Shown: piece by piece, positions 39,584-47,392 of the stretch
How the letters are laid out: each line of letters begins with the position of its first letter
How positions within the stretch are numbered: the first letter of the stretch is position 1
Origin: an uncultured Microbacterium sp.
GTDB lineage: Bacteria > Actinomycetota > Actinomycetes > Actinomycetales > Microbacteriaceae
Direction: 5' to 3'
Length of the DNA: 64,000 bases
NCBI RefSeq assembly: GCF_947489255.1
Contig: NZ_CANLCY010000004.1
Coordinates: forward strand, 124,001 to 188,000
The notes under the pieces: generated by a model
Databases searched by the model: none
Told to the model about the DNA's origin: nothing
The model's input: only the letters and a program-made list of their open reading frames with translations
Made by a program: the position numbers and the translations under genes

Positions 39584-41080
39584 GTGTCGACACTCAGTGA
39601 ACTCGTCTACGCCCAGGGCCGCTCCAGCGAGGCCGACGTCGAGTGGCTGCACCGCCTCGCCGGCGACGGGCAGCTGCTCGCCGATCTGGCGTTCGCCGAC
39701 ATCGTGATCTGGGTCCCGACCCCCGACGATTCCTTCGTCGCCGTCGCCCACACACGGCCCGGGGGAGCGGCGACGCTGTTCTACCGCGACATCGTCGGCG
39801 ACCGCGTGCGTCCGCAGTGGCGCACCCAGGTGCGCGAGGCGTTCCAGAGCGGGCGCATCGTCGACTCGGCATCCCCTGACTGGTTCGAGGAGACGCCCAC
39901 GCGCGTGCGCGCGGTGCCGATCGTGCGCGAACTGTCGCGCGAGGGGAACGCCGTCACGACCGTCGGCGTGCTGACCCGGCACACGAACCTCGGCGAGACG
40001 CGCACGCCCTCGCGCCAGCAGATCACGTTCAACGACTGCGCCGACGACCTGTTCGGCATGATCTCGTCGGCGGAGTTCCCCGACCTCTCCGCCCCCACCG
40101 CACCGCGACGGGGGGCGCCGCGGGCCTCGGACGGCCTGATCCGTCTCGACGTCGACGGGATCACGACCTTCGCGAGCCCCAACGCGCTGTCGGCGTTCAA
40201 CCGCATGGGCTTCGACGACGAGCTCGAGGGTGAGTCGCTCGCCGAGGTCACCGCCCGCATCCTGCCGGCCAAGCGCCTCGACGTCGACGAGTCGCTCCCC
40301 GTGGTGGTGAGCGGGCGCGCGCCGTGGCGTGCCGACATGGAGGCGCGCGGGGTGCAGGTGTCGCTGCGCACCATCCCCCTGCGCGATCGCGGGAACCGGA
40401 TCGGCGCGATCGTGCTCAGCCGCGACGTCACCGAGATCCGCCATCAGGAGCAGGAGCTCATCACCAAGGACGCGACGATCCGCGAGATCCACCACCGGGT
40501 GAAGAACAACCTGCAGACGGTCGCGTCGCTCCTGCGCATCCAGGCGCGGCGCACGCACTCCGACGAGGCGCGGGACGCGCTCACGCAGGCCATGCGACGT
40601 GTCTCGGCCATCGCCGTCGTGCACGACACGCTGTCGGAGGGCCTCGCGCAGAACCTCGACTTCGACGACGTCTTCGCGCGCGTGCTCAAGCTCGTCGCCG
40701 AGGTGGCGGCCGCTCCCAACACCCGCGCGCGCACGCGCAGCACGGGGAAGTTCGGCACGCTGCCCAGCCAGTTCGCGACGCCGCTGGCGCTCGCACTCAC
40801 CGAGCTCGTGACGAACGCCGTGGAGCACGGGCTCGCCGGTCAGGAGGGCGACGTCGAGATCGCCGCCGAGCGCACGGGCGAGATGCTCGAGGTCAGCGTC
40901 CGCGACACCGGCGTCGGTCTGCCCGAGGGTCAGGTGGGTCGCGGTCTGGGGACGCAGATCGTGCGGACGCTCATCCAGGGCGAACTCGGCGGAACCATCG
41001 ACTGGCACACCCTCATGGGCAGCGGGACCGAGGTCACGATCGAGATCCCCTTGCGCTACATCGGCGGCTCCGCCTCCTGA
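39584..41080 (+). CDS. pdtaS: PdtaS-type sensor histidine kinase
   Basis: 498 aa, soluble. An N-terminal GAF-like domain (about 20-165), a PAS domain (about 180-285), then the HisKA_2 H-box IHHRVKNNLQTVASLLRIQARR and an HATPase domain (ELVTNAVEHGLAG; VRDTGVGLPEGQVGRGLGTQIV). This is the PdtaS family, which in mycobacteria phosphorylates the RNA-binding antiterminator PdtaR. No pdtaR is adjacent, as in mycobacteria. The GTG start is supported by a TAGGGT box 6 nt upstream. Confidence 0.9.
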   Translation: MSTLSELVYAQGRSSEADVEWLHRLAGDGQLLADLAFADIVIWVPTPDDSFVAVAHTRPGGAATLFYRDIVGDRVRPQWRTQVREAFQSGRIVDSASPDWFEETPTRVRAVPIVRELSREGNAVTTVGVLTRHTNLGETRTPSRQQITFNDCADDLFGMISSAEFPDLSAPTAPRRGAPRASDGLIRLDVDGITTFASPNALSAFNRMGFDDELEGESLAEVTARILPAKRLDVDESLPVVVSGRAPWRADMEARGVQVSLRTIPLRDRGNRIGAIVLSRDVTEIRHQEQELITKDATIREIHHRVKNNLQTVASLLRIQARRTHSDEARDALTQAMRRVSAIAVVHDTLSEGLAQNLDFDDVFARVLKLVAEVAAAPNTRARTRSTGKFGTLPSQFATPLALALTELVTNAVEHGLAGQEGDVEIAAERTGEMLEVSVRDTGVGLPEGQVGRGLGTQIVRTLIQGELGGTIDWHTLMGSGTEVTIEIPLRYIGGSAS

Positions 41081-41218
41081 GGCGCCGCGACCCGGCATCC
41101 GTTCTCCCTCTGCGGATGGTCGCGAATCTCGCGGGGTGTGCGTGCTCGCAGATCCCGGATGCCGTTTCGCGAGCGCAGGACCAATCGGCGAGCGTTCGAA
41201 CGGACCGTCGCCCCTCAA

Positions 41219-41256
41219 CGCGAAGACGCCCGCCCCGAAGGGCGGGCGTCTTCGCG
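41219..41256. terminator. bidirectional terminator between pdtaS and whiB1
   Basis: A perfect 17-bp stem with a CGAA loop (left arm CGCGAAGACGCCCGCCC) lies 10 bp from the whiB1 stop and 139 bp past pdtaS. Confidence 0.85.
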
Positions 41257-41266
41257 GAGAAGGTCG

Positions 41267-41515
41267 TCAGGAGGCGCGGCGGGCGCGAGCGGCGCGGCGC
41301 TTGAGCGCGCGACGCTCGTCTTCGCTCAGGCCGCCCCAGACGCCCGAGTCCTGGCCGGACTCGAGGGCGTACTGCAGGCAGACCTCGGTGACGGTGCAGC
41401 GCGCGCAGACCGACTTGGCCTTCTCGATCTGGTCGACCGCGGGGCCGGTGTTGCCGACGGGGAAGAACAGTTCGGGGTCGACGGTCAGGCAGGCTGCTTT
41501 GTCGCGCCAATCCAT
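41267..41515 (-). CDS. whiB1: WhiB-family iron-sulfur protein, WhiB1 type
   Basis: 82 aa. Begins MDWRDKAACLTVDPELFFPVG. Cluster ligands are C9, C37, C40 and C46 (C-x27-C-x2-C-x5-C), then GVWGGLSEDERRALKRR and a basic tail. WhiB1 of mycobacteria binds sigma-A and is a nitric-oxide-responsive essential regulator. The start has AAGGAGC 8 nt upstream. The 210-bp gap to the next gene contains two inverted repeats that could control it. Confidence 0.93.
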   Translation of the reverse strand: MDWRDKAACLTVDPELFFPVGNTGPAVDQIEKAKSVCARCTVTEVCLQYALESGQDSGVWGGLSEDERRALKRRAARARRAS

Positions 41516-41586
41516 AGGGGTGCTCCTTGTAACAGAAATTTCGACGATTCGGCACCGGGATTCGGGTCCGGTACCCTGGTGGGAAC

Positions 41587-41644
41587 GCGAGCGATAGCTC
41601 GCCCCACTTCGCTGTGGGAGCACACGGCTTGTTCCATGCTCCCA
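41587..41644. promoter_or_regulatory. two inverted repeats upstream of whiB1
   Basis: GCGAGC-GATA-GCTCGC (41587-41602) is a 6-bp-arm palindrome, and TGGGAGCA-N14-TGCTCCCA (41615-41644) an 8-bp-arm hairpin. They lie 72-129 bp upstream of the whiB1 start and 82 bp or more before the divergent membrane-protein gene. They could be operators or part of the whiB1 leader. Confidence 0.4.
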
Positions 41645-41725
41645 TAGCGATTCCGCCTGATCAAGAGGTAACCGGCAGGTTTCCGGATCGTAACGGCGCA
41701 GCCGCGCCCGTCGGGGAGGCTTCGG

Positions 41726-42106
41726 ATGCCCATTCGCTTGGCCGCAGCCGCCCTTCTCGGCCTCGAGGCCGTCGGCATCCTGGCACTCGCCGGCTGGCAG
41801 ACCGTCGCCCTCATCGGCGGTGACACCGATTCGGTGGTCAGCTCCATCGCCCTCATCGTGCTCACCGTCATCGGCGCGGCGATCGTCGCCGCCTTCGGGG
41901 TGGCCACCGCGCGGGACGTGTCGGCCGGTCGGTCGGGCGGCATCGTCACCCAGCTGCTCGTGCTGTCGGTGGCGATCGGGGCGATCACGGGGGAGTGGGC
42001 CGCACCGGGCGCCGCGATCCTCATCGCCGTGCCCGCCGTCATCGGCCTCGTGCTGCTCGTGCTCGCCGTGCGCGCCGCGGCCCCGCGGCGCCGCGACGAC
42101 GACTGA
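41726..42106 (+). CDS. small four-helix membrane protein
   Basis: 126 aa with four hydrophobic helices (about 4-30, 36-62, 73-90, 93-117) and a basic-acidic tail (PRRRDDD). GGGGAGG lies just before the ATG. No family recognised with confidence; similar short proteins are common beside whiB1/pdtaS in Microbacteriaceae as far as I recall. Ends in a shared terminator with bcp. Confidence 0.7.
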   Translation: MPIRLAAAALLGLEAVGILALAGWQTVALIGGDTDSVVSSIALIVLTVIGAAIVAAFGVATARDVSAGRSGGIVTQLLVLSVAIGAITGEWAAPGAAILIAVPAVIGLVLLVLAVRAAAPRRRDDD

Positions 42107-42111
42107 CGCGA

Positions 42112-42149
42112 GAAGGCCCCGCCGGCCGCGGGAGCGGGGCGGGGCCTTC
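42112..42149. terminator. bidirectional terminator
   Basis: GAAGGCCCCGCC (42112-42123) and GGCGGGGCCTTC (42138-42149) pair perfectly over 12 bp between convergent genes. Confidence 0.8.
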
Positions 42150-42159
42150 GTCGTCGGGC

Positions 42160-42633
42160 TCAGGCGGCGTCGAGACCGAGCGTCTTGCGCAGGCGCGCGA
42201 CGTGCCCGGTCGCCTTGACGTTGTAGAGCGCCTCGGCGATCTTGCCGTCGTCGTCGACGACGAAGGTCGAGCGCAGCACGCCCGTGATCGTCTTGCCGTA
42301 GTTCTGCTTCTCCCCCCACGCGCCGTAGGCCTCGTGGATCGCGTGGTCAGGGTCGCTCAGCAGCGGGAAGGTGAGTCCGTCGCTGTCGCGGAAGGCGCGC
42401 AGCTTCTCGGGGGTGTCGCGCGAGATGCCGAGCACCGTGTAGCCGGCGCCCTGCAGCGAGGCGAGGCTGTCGCGGAAGTCGCACGCCTGCGTGGTGCAGC
42501 CGGGCGTCTGCGCGGCGGGGTAGAAATACAGGATCACGCGGCGTCCGCGGAAGTCGCTCAGCGAGACGGGGTGCTCGTCCTGGTCGAGAAGGGTGAAGTC
42601 GGGCGCGGTGTCGCCCTTGTCGAGGTTCGTCAC
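42160..42633 (-). CDS. bcp: thioredoxin-dependent thiol peroxidase (Bcp/PrxQ)
   Basis: 157 aa peroxiredoxin. The peroxidatic C46 in TPGCTTQACDFRD has its resolving partner C51 five residues on, the PrxQ pattern. Reduces peroxides using thioredoxin. The GTG start overlaps the rsgA stop by GTGA. It closes the minus-strand aroA-rsgA-bcp run, directly opposite the sigR oxidative-stress locus. Confidence 0.93.
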   Translation of the reverse strand: MTNLDKGDTAPDFTLLDQDEHPVSLSDFRGRRVILYFYPAAQTPGCTTQACDFRDSLASLQGAGYTVLGISRDTPEKLRAFRDSDGLTFPLLSDPDHAIHEAYGAWGEKQNYGKTITGVLRSTFVVDDDGKIAEALYNVKATGHVARLRKTLGLDAA

Positions 42634-43691
42634 CCGTCCAGCCTAGAGCGCTCGATGCCCTGGAACGTCGTCAGCAGACGCTGCAGGGAGTCGAGCCTCG
42701 CCGCGGCGCCCGGCCCCAGCCGCCCAGACTCGACCGCCTCGATGATCGCGCAGTCGGGGGCGTCCGGCAGGTGGGTGCACCCGCGGGGGCACTCCTCGGC
42801 GACCTCGGCGAGGTCGGTGAACGCGCCGAGCACGTGAGCCGGATCGACGTGTCCCAGCCCGAACGAGCGGACCCCGGGGGTGTCGATGACCCATCCCGAC
42901 CCGGCGGGGCCGCGGTAGCGCAGCGACACCGTCGACGACGACGTGTGGCGGCCGCGACCGGTGACGGTGTTGACGTGTCCGGTGGCGCGCTCGGAGCCGG
43001 TGAGCGCGTTCACGAGGGTCGACTTGCCCACGCCCGAGTGCCCCACGAACACCGTCACGTGGCCGGCGAGCGCCTCGCCGATCGCGTCGAGCGGCATGTC
43101 CGCCTGCGCGCTCGTGAAGACGCGCAGGTCGATCCCGTCGAAGTGGGCGAGGAACGCCGTCGGATCGGCCAGGTCGGTCTTGGTCACCACGAGCAGGGGA
43201 CGGATGCCGGCGTCCAGCGCCGCGACGAGGTACCGGTCGACCAGGCGTTCGCGCGGCTCGGGATCGGCGGCGGCGACCACGATGAGCATCTGGTCGGCGT
43301 TGGCGACGATGACGCGCTCGACCTGGTCGGTGTCGTCCGCGCTGCGGCGCAGCAGGGAGGTGCGCTCCTCGATGCCGACGATGCGCCCGAGCGACCCCTC
43401 GTCTCCCGACAGGTCGCCCACGACGCGGGCGCGGTCGCCGTTGACGATGGGCTGCTTGCGCAGCTCGCGGGCGCGCGTCGCGAGCACGCGTCGCTCATCG
43501 GGGCCGTCCTCGTCGACGAGCACGGTGTACCGGCCGCGGTCGACGCCCATCACGCGGGCGATCTGCGCGTCGGCGTGCACGGGCCGGCGCTTCGTGCGCG
43601 GCCGGTTCGCCTTGGGGTTGGGGCGCACCCGGATCGACGACTCGTCGAACTCGAGGTCCTCGTCGTCGTCGGCGCCGTCGAGCCAGCTCAC
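42630..43691 (-). CDS. rsgA: ribosome small subunit-dependent GTPase A
   Basis: 353 aa, circularly permuted GTPase. An OB-fold N-domain (about 40-115), G4 TKTD, G1 FVGHSGVGKSTLVN, G3 DTPGVRSFG, and a zinc finger CPRGCTHLPDAPDC near the C-terminus. Acts in late 30S maturation. The N-terminal 35 residues are an acidic then basic extension. GTG start, 3 bp after the aroA stop. Confidence 0.95.
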   Translation of the reverse strand: MSWLDGADDDEDLEFDESSIRVRPNPKANRPRTKRRPVHADAQIARVMGVDRGRYTVLVDEDGPDERRVLATRARELRKQPIVNGDRARVVGDLSGDEGSLGRIVGIEERTSLLRRSADDTDQVERVIVANADQMLIVVAAADPEPRERLVDRYLVAALDAGIRPLLVVTKTDLADPTAFLAHFDGIDLRVFTSAQADMPLDAIGEALAGHVTVFVGHSGVGKSTLVNALTGSERATGHVNTVTGRGRHTSSSTVSLRYRGPAGSGWVIDTPGVRSFGLGHVDPAHVLGAFTDLAEVAEECPRGCTHLPDAPDCAIIEAVESGRLGPGAAARLDSLQRLLTTFQGIERSRLDG

Positions 43692-43694
43692 GCG

Positions 43695-45041
43695 TCAGCC
43701 CCGGACGTCCGCGGCCGTGCCGAGCATCGCGTGCCAGAGGCCCGCGAACTGGGGGAGCGTCTTGGCCGTCGTGCCGATGTCGTCGATCTGCACGCCCGGG
43801 ACCCGGAGTCCGATGAGGGCCCCGGTGGTCGCCATGCGGTGGTCGTGATGGGCCCGCCACACGCCGCCGCGCAGGGGACGGGGGACGATGCGGATGCCGT
43901 CGTCGAGTTCGTGGGCCTCGCCGCCGAGGGAGCGGAAGTTGCCCACGAGGGCGGCGATGCGGTCGGTCTCGTGCCCGCGGATGTGCCCGATGCCGTGCAG
44001 GGTGGTCGGGCCGTCGGCGAACGCCGCCAGTCCGAAGAGGGTGGGCGCGAGCTCTCCCGCGGCCGAGAGGTCGAGCTCGACCCCCAGGATGCCGTCGTCA
44101 CCGGCCGCCACGGTCAGGGCACCGCCGCGCCGACTGACGCGCGCCCCCATCTCGGCGAGGATGTCGACCAGGAGGGCGCCCGGCTGCGTGCTGTGCAGGG
44201 GCCAGCCCGACATCGTGACCGACCCGCCCGTGACCATGGCCGCCGCGAGGAAGGGCGACGCGTTGGAGAGGTCGGGTTCGATGTGGACGTCTTTGGCGCG
44301 CACGGGGCCGGCCGGCACGATCCACTCTCCCGGGGCGGGACGCTCGACGTGCACCGCGCGATGGGCGAGGGACTCGACGGTCATGTCGATGTGGGGGATG
44401 CTCGGCAGGCGCGATCCCACGTGACGCAGGTGCAGGCCCACGTCGAAGCGCGGCGCCGCGAGCAGGAGTCCCGAGACGAACTGGCTGGACTGGCTGGCGT
44501 CGATCTCGACCTCGCCGCCGCGCACGTGACCGTGACCGCGCACCGAGAACGGCAGGGCCCAGTGCCCGCCGTCGTCGATGTCGACGCCGACGGCCCGCAG
44601 CGCGTGGATCATGGCCCCCATCGGGCGGTGCAGGGCGCTCTCGTGCGCCGTGACGTGCACGTCGCCGCGGGCGAGGCCGGCGAGCGGGGCGACGAAGCGC
44701 ATGACGGTGCCGGCTTGACCGCAGTCGATCTCGCTCTCGCCCCGGAAGCTTGAGGGCGGGGTGACGAGCAGGTCGGGACCGAAGGGGGAGCCCGTGTCGA
44801 TCTCCTCGATCGCCACGCCCAGGGCGCGGAGCGCATCGACCATGCGGGCGGAGTCGTCGGAATGCAGCGGGGCGTGCAGCGTGCCGGGACCGTCGGCGAT
44901 CGCGGCGAGCACGAGTTCGCGGTTGGTCAACGACTTCGAGCCCGGCACCGTCACCGTGGCATCCACGGGGCGGTCGGCGACGGGCGCGTCCCACGCACCG
45001 CGGGGAGTGGCGGCGGAAGGGGAATACCCGAGGGGAGTCAT
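43695..45041 (-). CDS. aroA: 3-phosphoshikimate 1-carboxyvinyltransferase (EPSP synthase)
   Basis: 448 aa. Substrate-binding [15 protein letters not shown] near residue 33, the [12 protein letters not shown] loop, the [10 protein letters not shown] strand and the late [12 protein letters not shown] segment mark EPSP synthase, sixth step of the shikimate pathway. The ATG at 45041 is preceded by minus-strand TAAGGT ending 8 nt upstream. The start codon lies inside the predicted SigR promoter of the divergent sigR gene, so the two transcription units may interfere. Confidence 0.95.
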   Translation of the reverse strand: MTPLGYSPSAATPRGAWDAPVADRPVDATVTVPGSKSLTNRELVLAAIADGPGTLHAPLHSDDSARMVDALRALGVAIEEIDTGSPFGPDLLVTPPSSFRGESEIDCGQAGTVMRFVAPLAGLARGDVHVTAHESALHRPMGAMIHALRAVGVDIDDGGHWALPFSVRGHGHVRGGEVEIDASQSSQFVSGLLLAAPRFDVGLHLRHVGSRLPSIPHIDMTVESLAHRAVHVERPAPGEWIVPAGPVRAKDVHIEPDLSNASPFLAAAMVTGGSVTMSGWPLHSTQPGALLVDILAEMGARVSRRGGALTVAAGDDGILGVELDLSAAGELAPTLFGLAAFADGPTTLHGIGHIRGHETDRIAALVGNFRSLGGEAHELDDGIRIVPRPLRGGVWRAHHDHRMATTGALIGLRVPGVQIDDIGTTAKTLPQFAGLWHAMLGTAADVRG

Positions 45042-45046
45042 CGGTT
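45021..45046 (+). promoter_or_regulatory. SigR/SigH-type promoter (GGAAT-N18-GTT) upstream of sigR
   Basis: GGAAT (45021-45025), 18 bp, then GTT (45044-45046) fits the Streptomyces SigR consensus exactly. It would start transcription near 45053, ahead of a GTG (45073) with AAAGGGG upstream, giving a 27-residue longer SigR. Confidence 0.7.
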
Positions 45047-45049
45047 CCA

Positions 45050-45055
45050 ACCTTA
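45050..45055 (-). promoter_or_regulatory. putative -10 box (TAAGGT) of aroA
   Basis: Minus-strand TAAGGT ends 8 nt before the aroA ATG at 45041. Confidence 0.4.
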
Positions 45056-45139
45056 CTGAAAGGGGACGACACGTGACCGCACTTCTGGAGCGCGACCGCA
45101 CCGCGACGACCACCCCGGTGGCTGTCGGGGCGCGCGACG

Positions 45140-45145
45140 TAGACT
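45140..45145 (+). promoter_or_regulatory. putative housekeeping -10 box (TAGACT) for the short sigR start
   Basis: TAGACT ends 8 nt before the internal ATG at 45154, so a leaderless short form of SigR can be made independently of the upstream promoter. Confidence 0.5.
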
Positions 45146-45153
45146 GGCGCGCG

Positions 45154-45759
45154 ATGAACGACACCGCAGACGCCGGCCCGCTCGAGGTGGAGCCCCGCGC
45201 ACAGTTCGAGGAGCAGGCCCTGCCCTTCATGGATCAGCTGTACGCCGCGGCCATGCGCATGACGCGCAACCCGGCGGACGCTGCCGACCTCGTGCAGGAG
45301 ACCTTCGTGAAGGCATTCGGCTCGTGGGCCAGCTTCACGCAGGGCACCAACCTCAAGGCGTGGCTCTACCGCATCCTGACGAACACGTACATCAACACGT
45401 ATCGCAAGAAGCAGCGCGAGCCCTACCAGAGCGCGATCGACGACCTGGAGGACTGGCAGCTCGGCGGCGCCGAGTCGACCACGGCCAGCAGTGCCCGCTC
45501 GGCCGAGGCCGAGGCGATCGATCACATGCCGGCATCCGTCGTCAAAGACGCGTTGCAGTCGATCCCCGAGGATTTCCGGATGGCGGTGTACCTCGCCGAC
45601 GTCGAGGGCTTCGCCTACCAGGAGATCGCCGACATCATGAAAACCCCGATCGGCACGGTCATGAGCCGTCTGCACCGCGGACGACGCCTTCTGCGTGACC
45701 TGCTGTCGGACTACGCCAAGGAGCGCGGCATCCAGGCCGCGACGGGAGAGACGAAATGA
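45154..45759 (+). CDS. sigR: ECF sigma factor SigR/SigH (short form; long form from GTG 45073)
   Basis: 201 aa from ATG 45154, or 228 aa from GTG 45073. Region 2 ([32 protein letters not shown] ... [20 protein letters not shown]) and region 4 ([45 protein letters not shown]) match the thiol-oxidative-stress sigma factors SigR (Streptomyces) and SigH (Mycobacterium). The gene is followed, with ATGA overlap, by its zinc anti-sigma factor. Two promoters with two starts are predicted, as for SigR and SigR' of Streptomyces coelicolor. Confidence 0.93.
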   Translation: MNDTADAGPLEVEPRAQFEEQALPFMDQLYAAAMRMTRNPADAADLVQETFVKAFGSWASFTQGTNLKAWLYRILTNTYINTYRKKQREPYQSAIDDLEDWQLGGAESTTASSARSAEAEAIDHMPASVVKDALQSIPEDFRMAVYLADVEGFAYQEIADIMKTPIGTVMSRLHRGRRLLRDLLSDYAKERGIQAATGETK

Positions 45760-45998
45760 GCGACTGCGGCTGCGACAAGGCGCGACGTGACCTCGAGGAG
45801 TACCTGCGCAACGAGGTCTGCAAGACCGAGGCGAAGGACATCCGCGAGCACCTGGAGAACTGCCCCGGATGCCAGGACGAGGCGCACGTCGCCCGGACGC
45901 TGACCGAGGTGGTGGCGCGGGCGTGCAAGGAGACGGCTCCGGAAGAGCTCCGCGACCAGGTGCTCTCGCGACTGCGCGCGATCCAGTCGACCCACTGA
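45756..45998 (+). CDS. rsrA: zinc-binding anti-sigma factor RsrA/RshA
   Basis: 80 aa. The ZAS-type HLENCPGC (H-x3-C-x2-C) and upstream CGC/NEVC cysteines give the redox switch. Disulfide formation releases zinc and frees SigR. It starts by ATGA overlap with sigR, ensuring matched synthesis. Confidence 0.93.
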   Translation: MSDCGCDKARRDLEEYLRNEVCKTEAKDIREHLENCPGCQDEAHVARTLTEVVARACKETAPEELRDQVLSRLRAIQSTH

Positions 45999-46039
45999 CC
46001 GCCGCCCGCAACCACCCGACGCGTGTCGGAGGGGGTCCC

Positions 46040-46045
46040 TAGGCT
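46040..46045 (+). promoter_or_regulatory. putative -10 box (TAGGCT) of the Eis-like gene, leaderless
   Basis: TAGGCT ends 6 nt before the ATG at 46052. Confidence 0.6.
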
Positions 46046-46051
46046 GGGGTC

Positions 46052-47356
46052 ATGGCATCCATCGACACCCTGACGCTGCCCCTCGACCAGACCTCCGCCG
46101 CCGAGGTGGCGGCCGTCGGTCTCGAGTACGCCCGGGTCGACGCCGACGGCGACGGGTTCCGCCCCTTCCAGCGCGCGGTCGCCCGGGGATTCCTCGGCGG
46201 GGAGTCGACCGACGACGAGGCGGCGAACTCCCGGAAGACGCTGCGCACGCGTCGGCTGACCGGGGTGTTCGACCGTGCCGGCAGCGAGCCCGAGGTCCCC
46301 GTCGGCACGATCGACTCGTGGGCGTCGACGCTGACCACCTCGCCCGGACGCACGACCGACCTGTGGTCGATCAGCGCGGTGACGGTGGCCCCCACCCATC
46401 GGCGCCGGGGGATCGCTCGCGCGATGATCGGCGGCGAGCTGCGCACGGCGGCCGCGGCCGGATTCGCGCTCGCCGGACTGACCGTCACCGAGGCGACGAT
46501 CTACGGCCGGTGGGGCTTCTCGCCCGCAGCCTGGGCCTCCGACGTCGTCGTCGACGCACGCCGCGCCCGGTGGACGGGGCCCACGGCTCCCGGGCGGCTC
46601 GATTTCATCCCGCGCGACGGCATCGCGGAGCGCCTGCACGCGATCCACGAGCGCGTCCGCGTCCGGCGCCCGGGTTCCGTGCCCGGATGGGACGGCCGCT
46701 GGCGGGGGGTGGCCGGGGTGGCACCCGGCGACAAGGAGGCCGAGAAGGTCCGGGCCGTGGTCTATCGCGATGTCGACGGCGCGGAGCGCGGCATCCTGGT
46801 GTACACCCTCGACGAGACCGACGACTACTCCGCCCACGACCTGTCCGTGCGGGCGATCTTCGCCGACGGCGACGACGCGTACGCCGCGCTGTGGCGGTTC
46901 GCGATCGAGCACGATCTCGTCGGCCGGGTCAAGGCGTGGCTGCAGGCTCCCGTTCCGCCGGTGCAGTGGATGGTGGCCGACCGCCGGGCGGTGACCGCCA
47001 CGCTCACCGACCACCACTGGCTGCGCGTGCTCGACGTCGCTGGCGCCTTGACGTCGCGGGCGTATGCGGCGCCGCTCGAGCTGATCGTGCGGGTCGACGA
47101 CCCGCTCGGATTCGCCGAGGGCACCTGGGCCGTCCGCATCGACGACGCGGGGGAGGCCGCCGTCAACGCGGCGTCCGCGGACTCCGCGGTCGACGTCGAC
47201 CTCACCGTCGGAGCCCTGGGCTCGCTGCTGCTGGGCGGGGTCCGGGCCACCGAGCTGGCGTCCGCCGGTCTCGTCCGCGGCGACGCCCGCACGCTCGCCG
47301 CGCTCGACGCGGCGTTCGCTCCGGCAGCGACCCCGCTGCTGGACATCTGGTACTGA
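46052..47356 (+). CDS. Eis-like GNAT-family N-acetyltransferase
   Basis: 434 aa, the three-part Eis layout. An N-terminal GNAT domain has SAVTVAPTHRRRGIARAMI (acetyl-CoA loop, about 107-125) and EATIYGRWGFSPA. A second GNAT-like domain spans about 160-300, and a C-terminal SCP2-like domain about 310-434. The chain ends in an aromatic residue (DIWY), as Eis proteins do, where the terminal carboxylate takes part in catalysis. Eis proteins acetylate amines, including aminoglycosides; the physiological substrate here is unknown. Confidence 0.88.
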   Translation: MASIDTLTLPLDQTSAAEVAAVGLEYARVDADGDGFRPFQRAVARGFLGGESTDDEAANSRKTLRTRRLTGVFDRAGSEPEVPVGTIDSWASTLTTSPGRTTDLWSISAVTVAPTHRRRGIARAMIGGELRTAAAAGFALAGLTVTEATIYGRWGFSPAAWASDVVVDARRARWTGPTAPGRLDFIPRDGIAERLHAIHERVRVRRPGSVPGWDGRWRGVAGVAPGDKEAEKVRAVVYRDVDGAERGILVYTLDETDDYSAHDLSVRAIFADGDDAYAALWRFAIEHDLVGRVKAWLQAPVPPVQWMVADRRAVTATLTDHHWLRVLDVAGALTSRAYAAPLELIVRVDDPLGFAEGTWAVRIDDAGEAAVNAASADSAVDVDLTVGALGSLLLGGVRATELASAGLVRGDARTLAALDAAFAPAATPLLDIWY

Positions 47357-47379
47357 CGGTCGTTCATAGACTCGCGCCG

Positions 47380-47385
47380 TACGAT
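47380..47385 (+). promoter_or_regulatory. putative -10 box (TACGAT) of the MprF-like gene
   Basis: TACGAT ends 7 nt before the ATG at 47393, suggesting a leaderless mRNA. Confidence 0.45.
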
Positions 47386-47392
47386 TCCGCCG

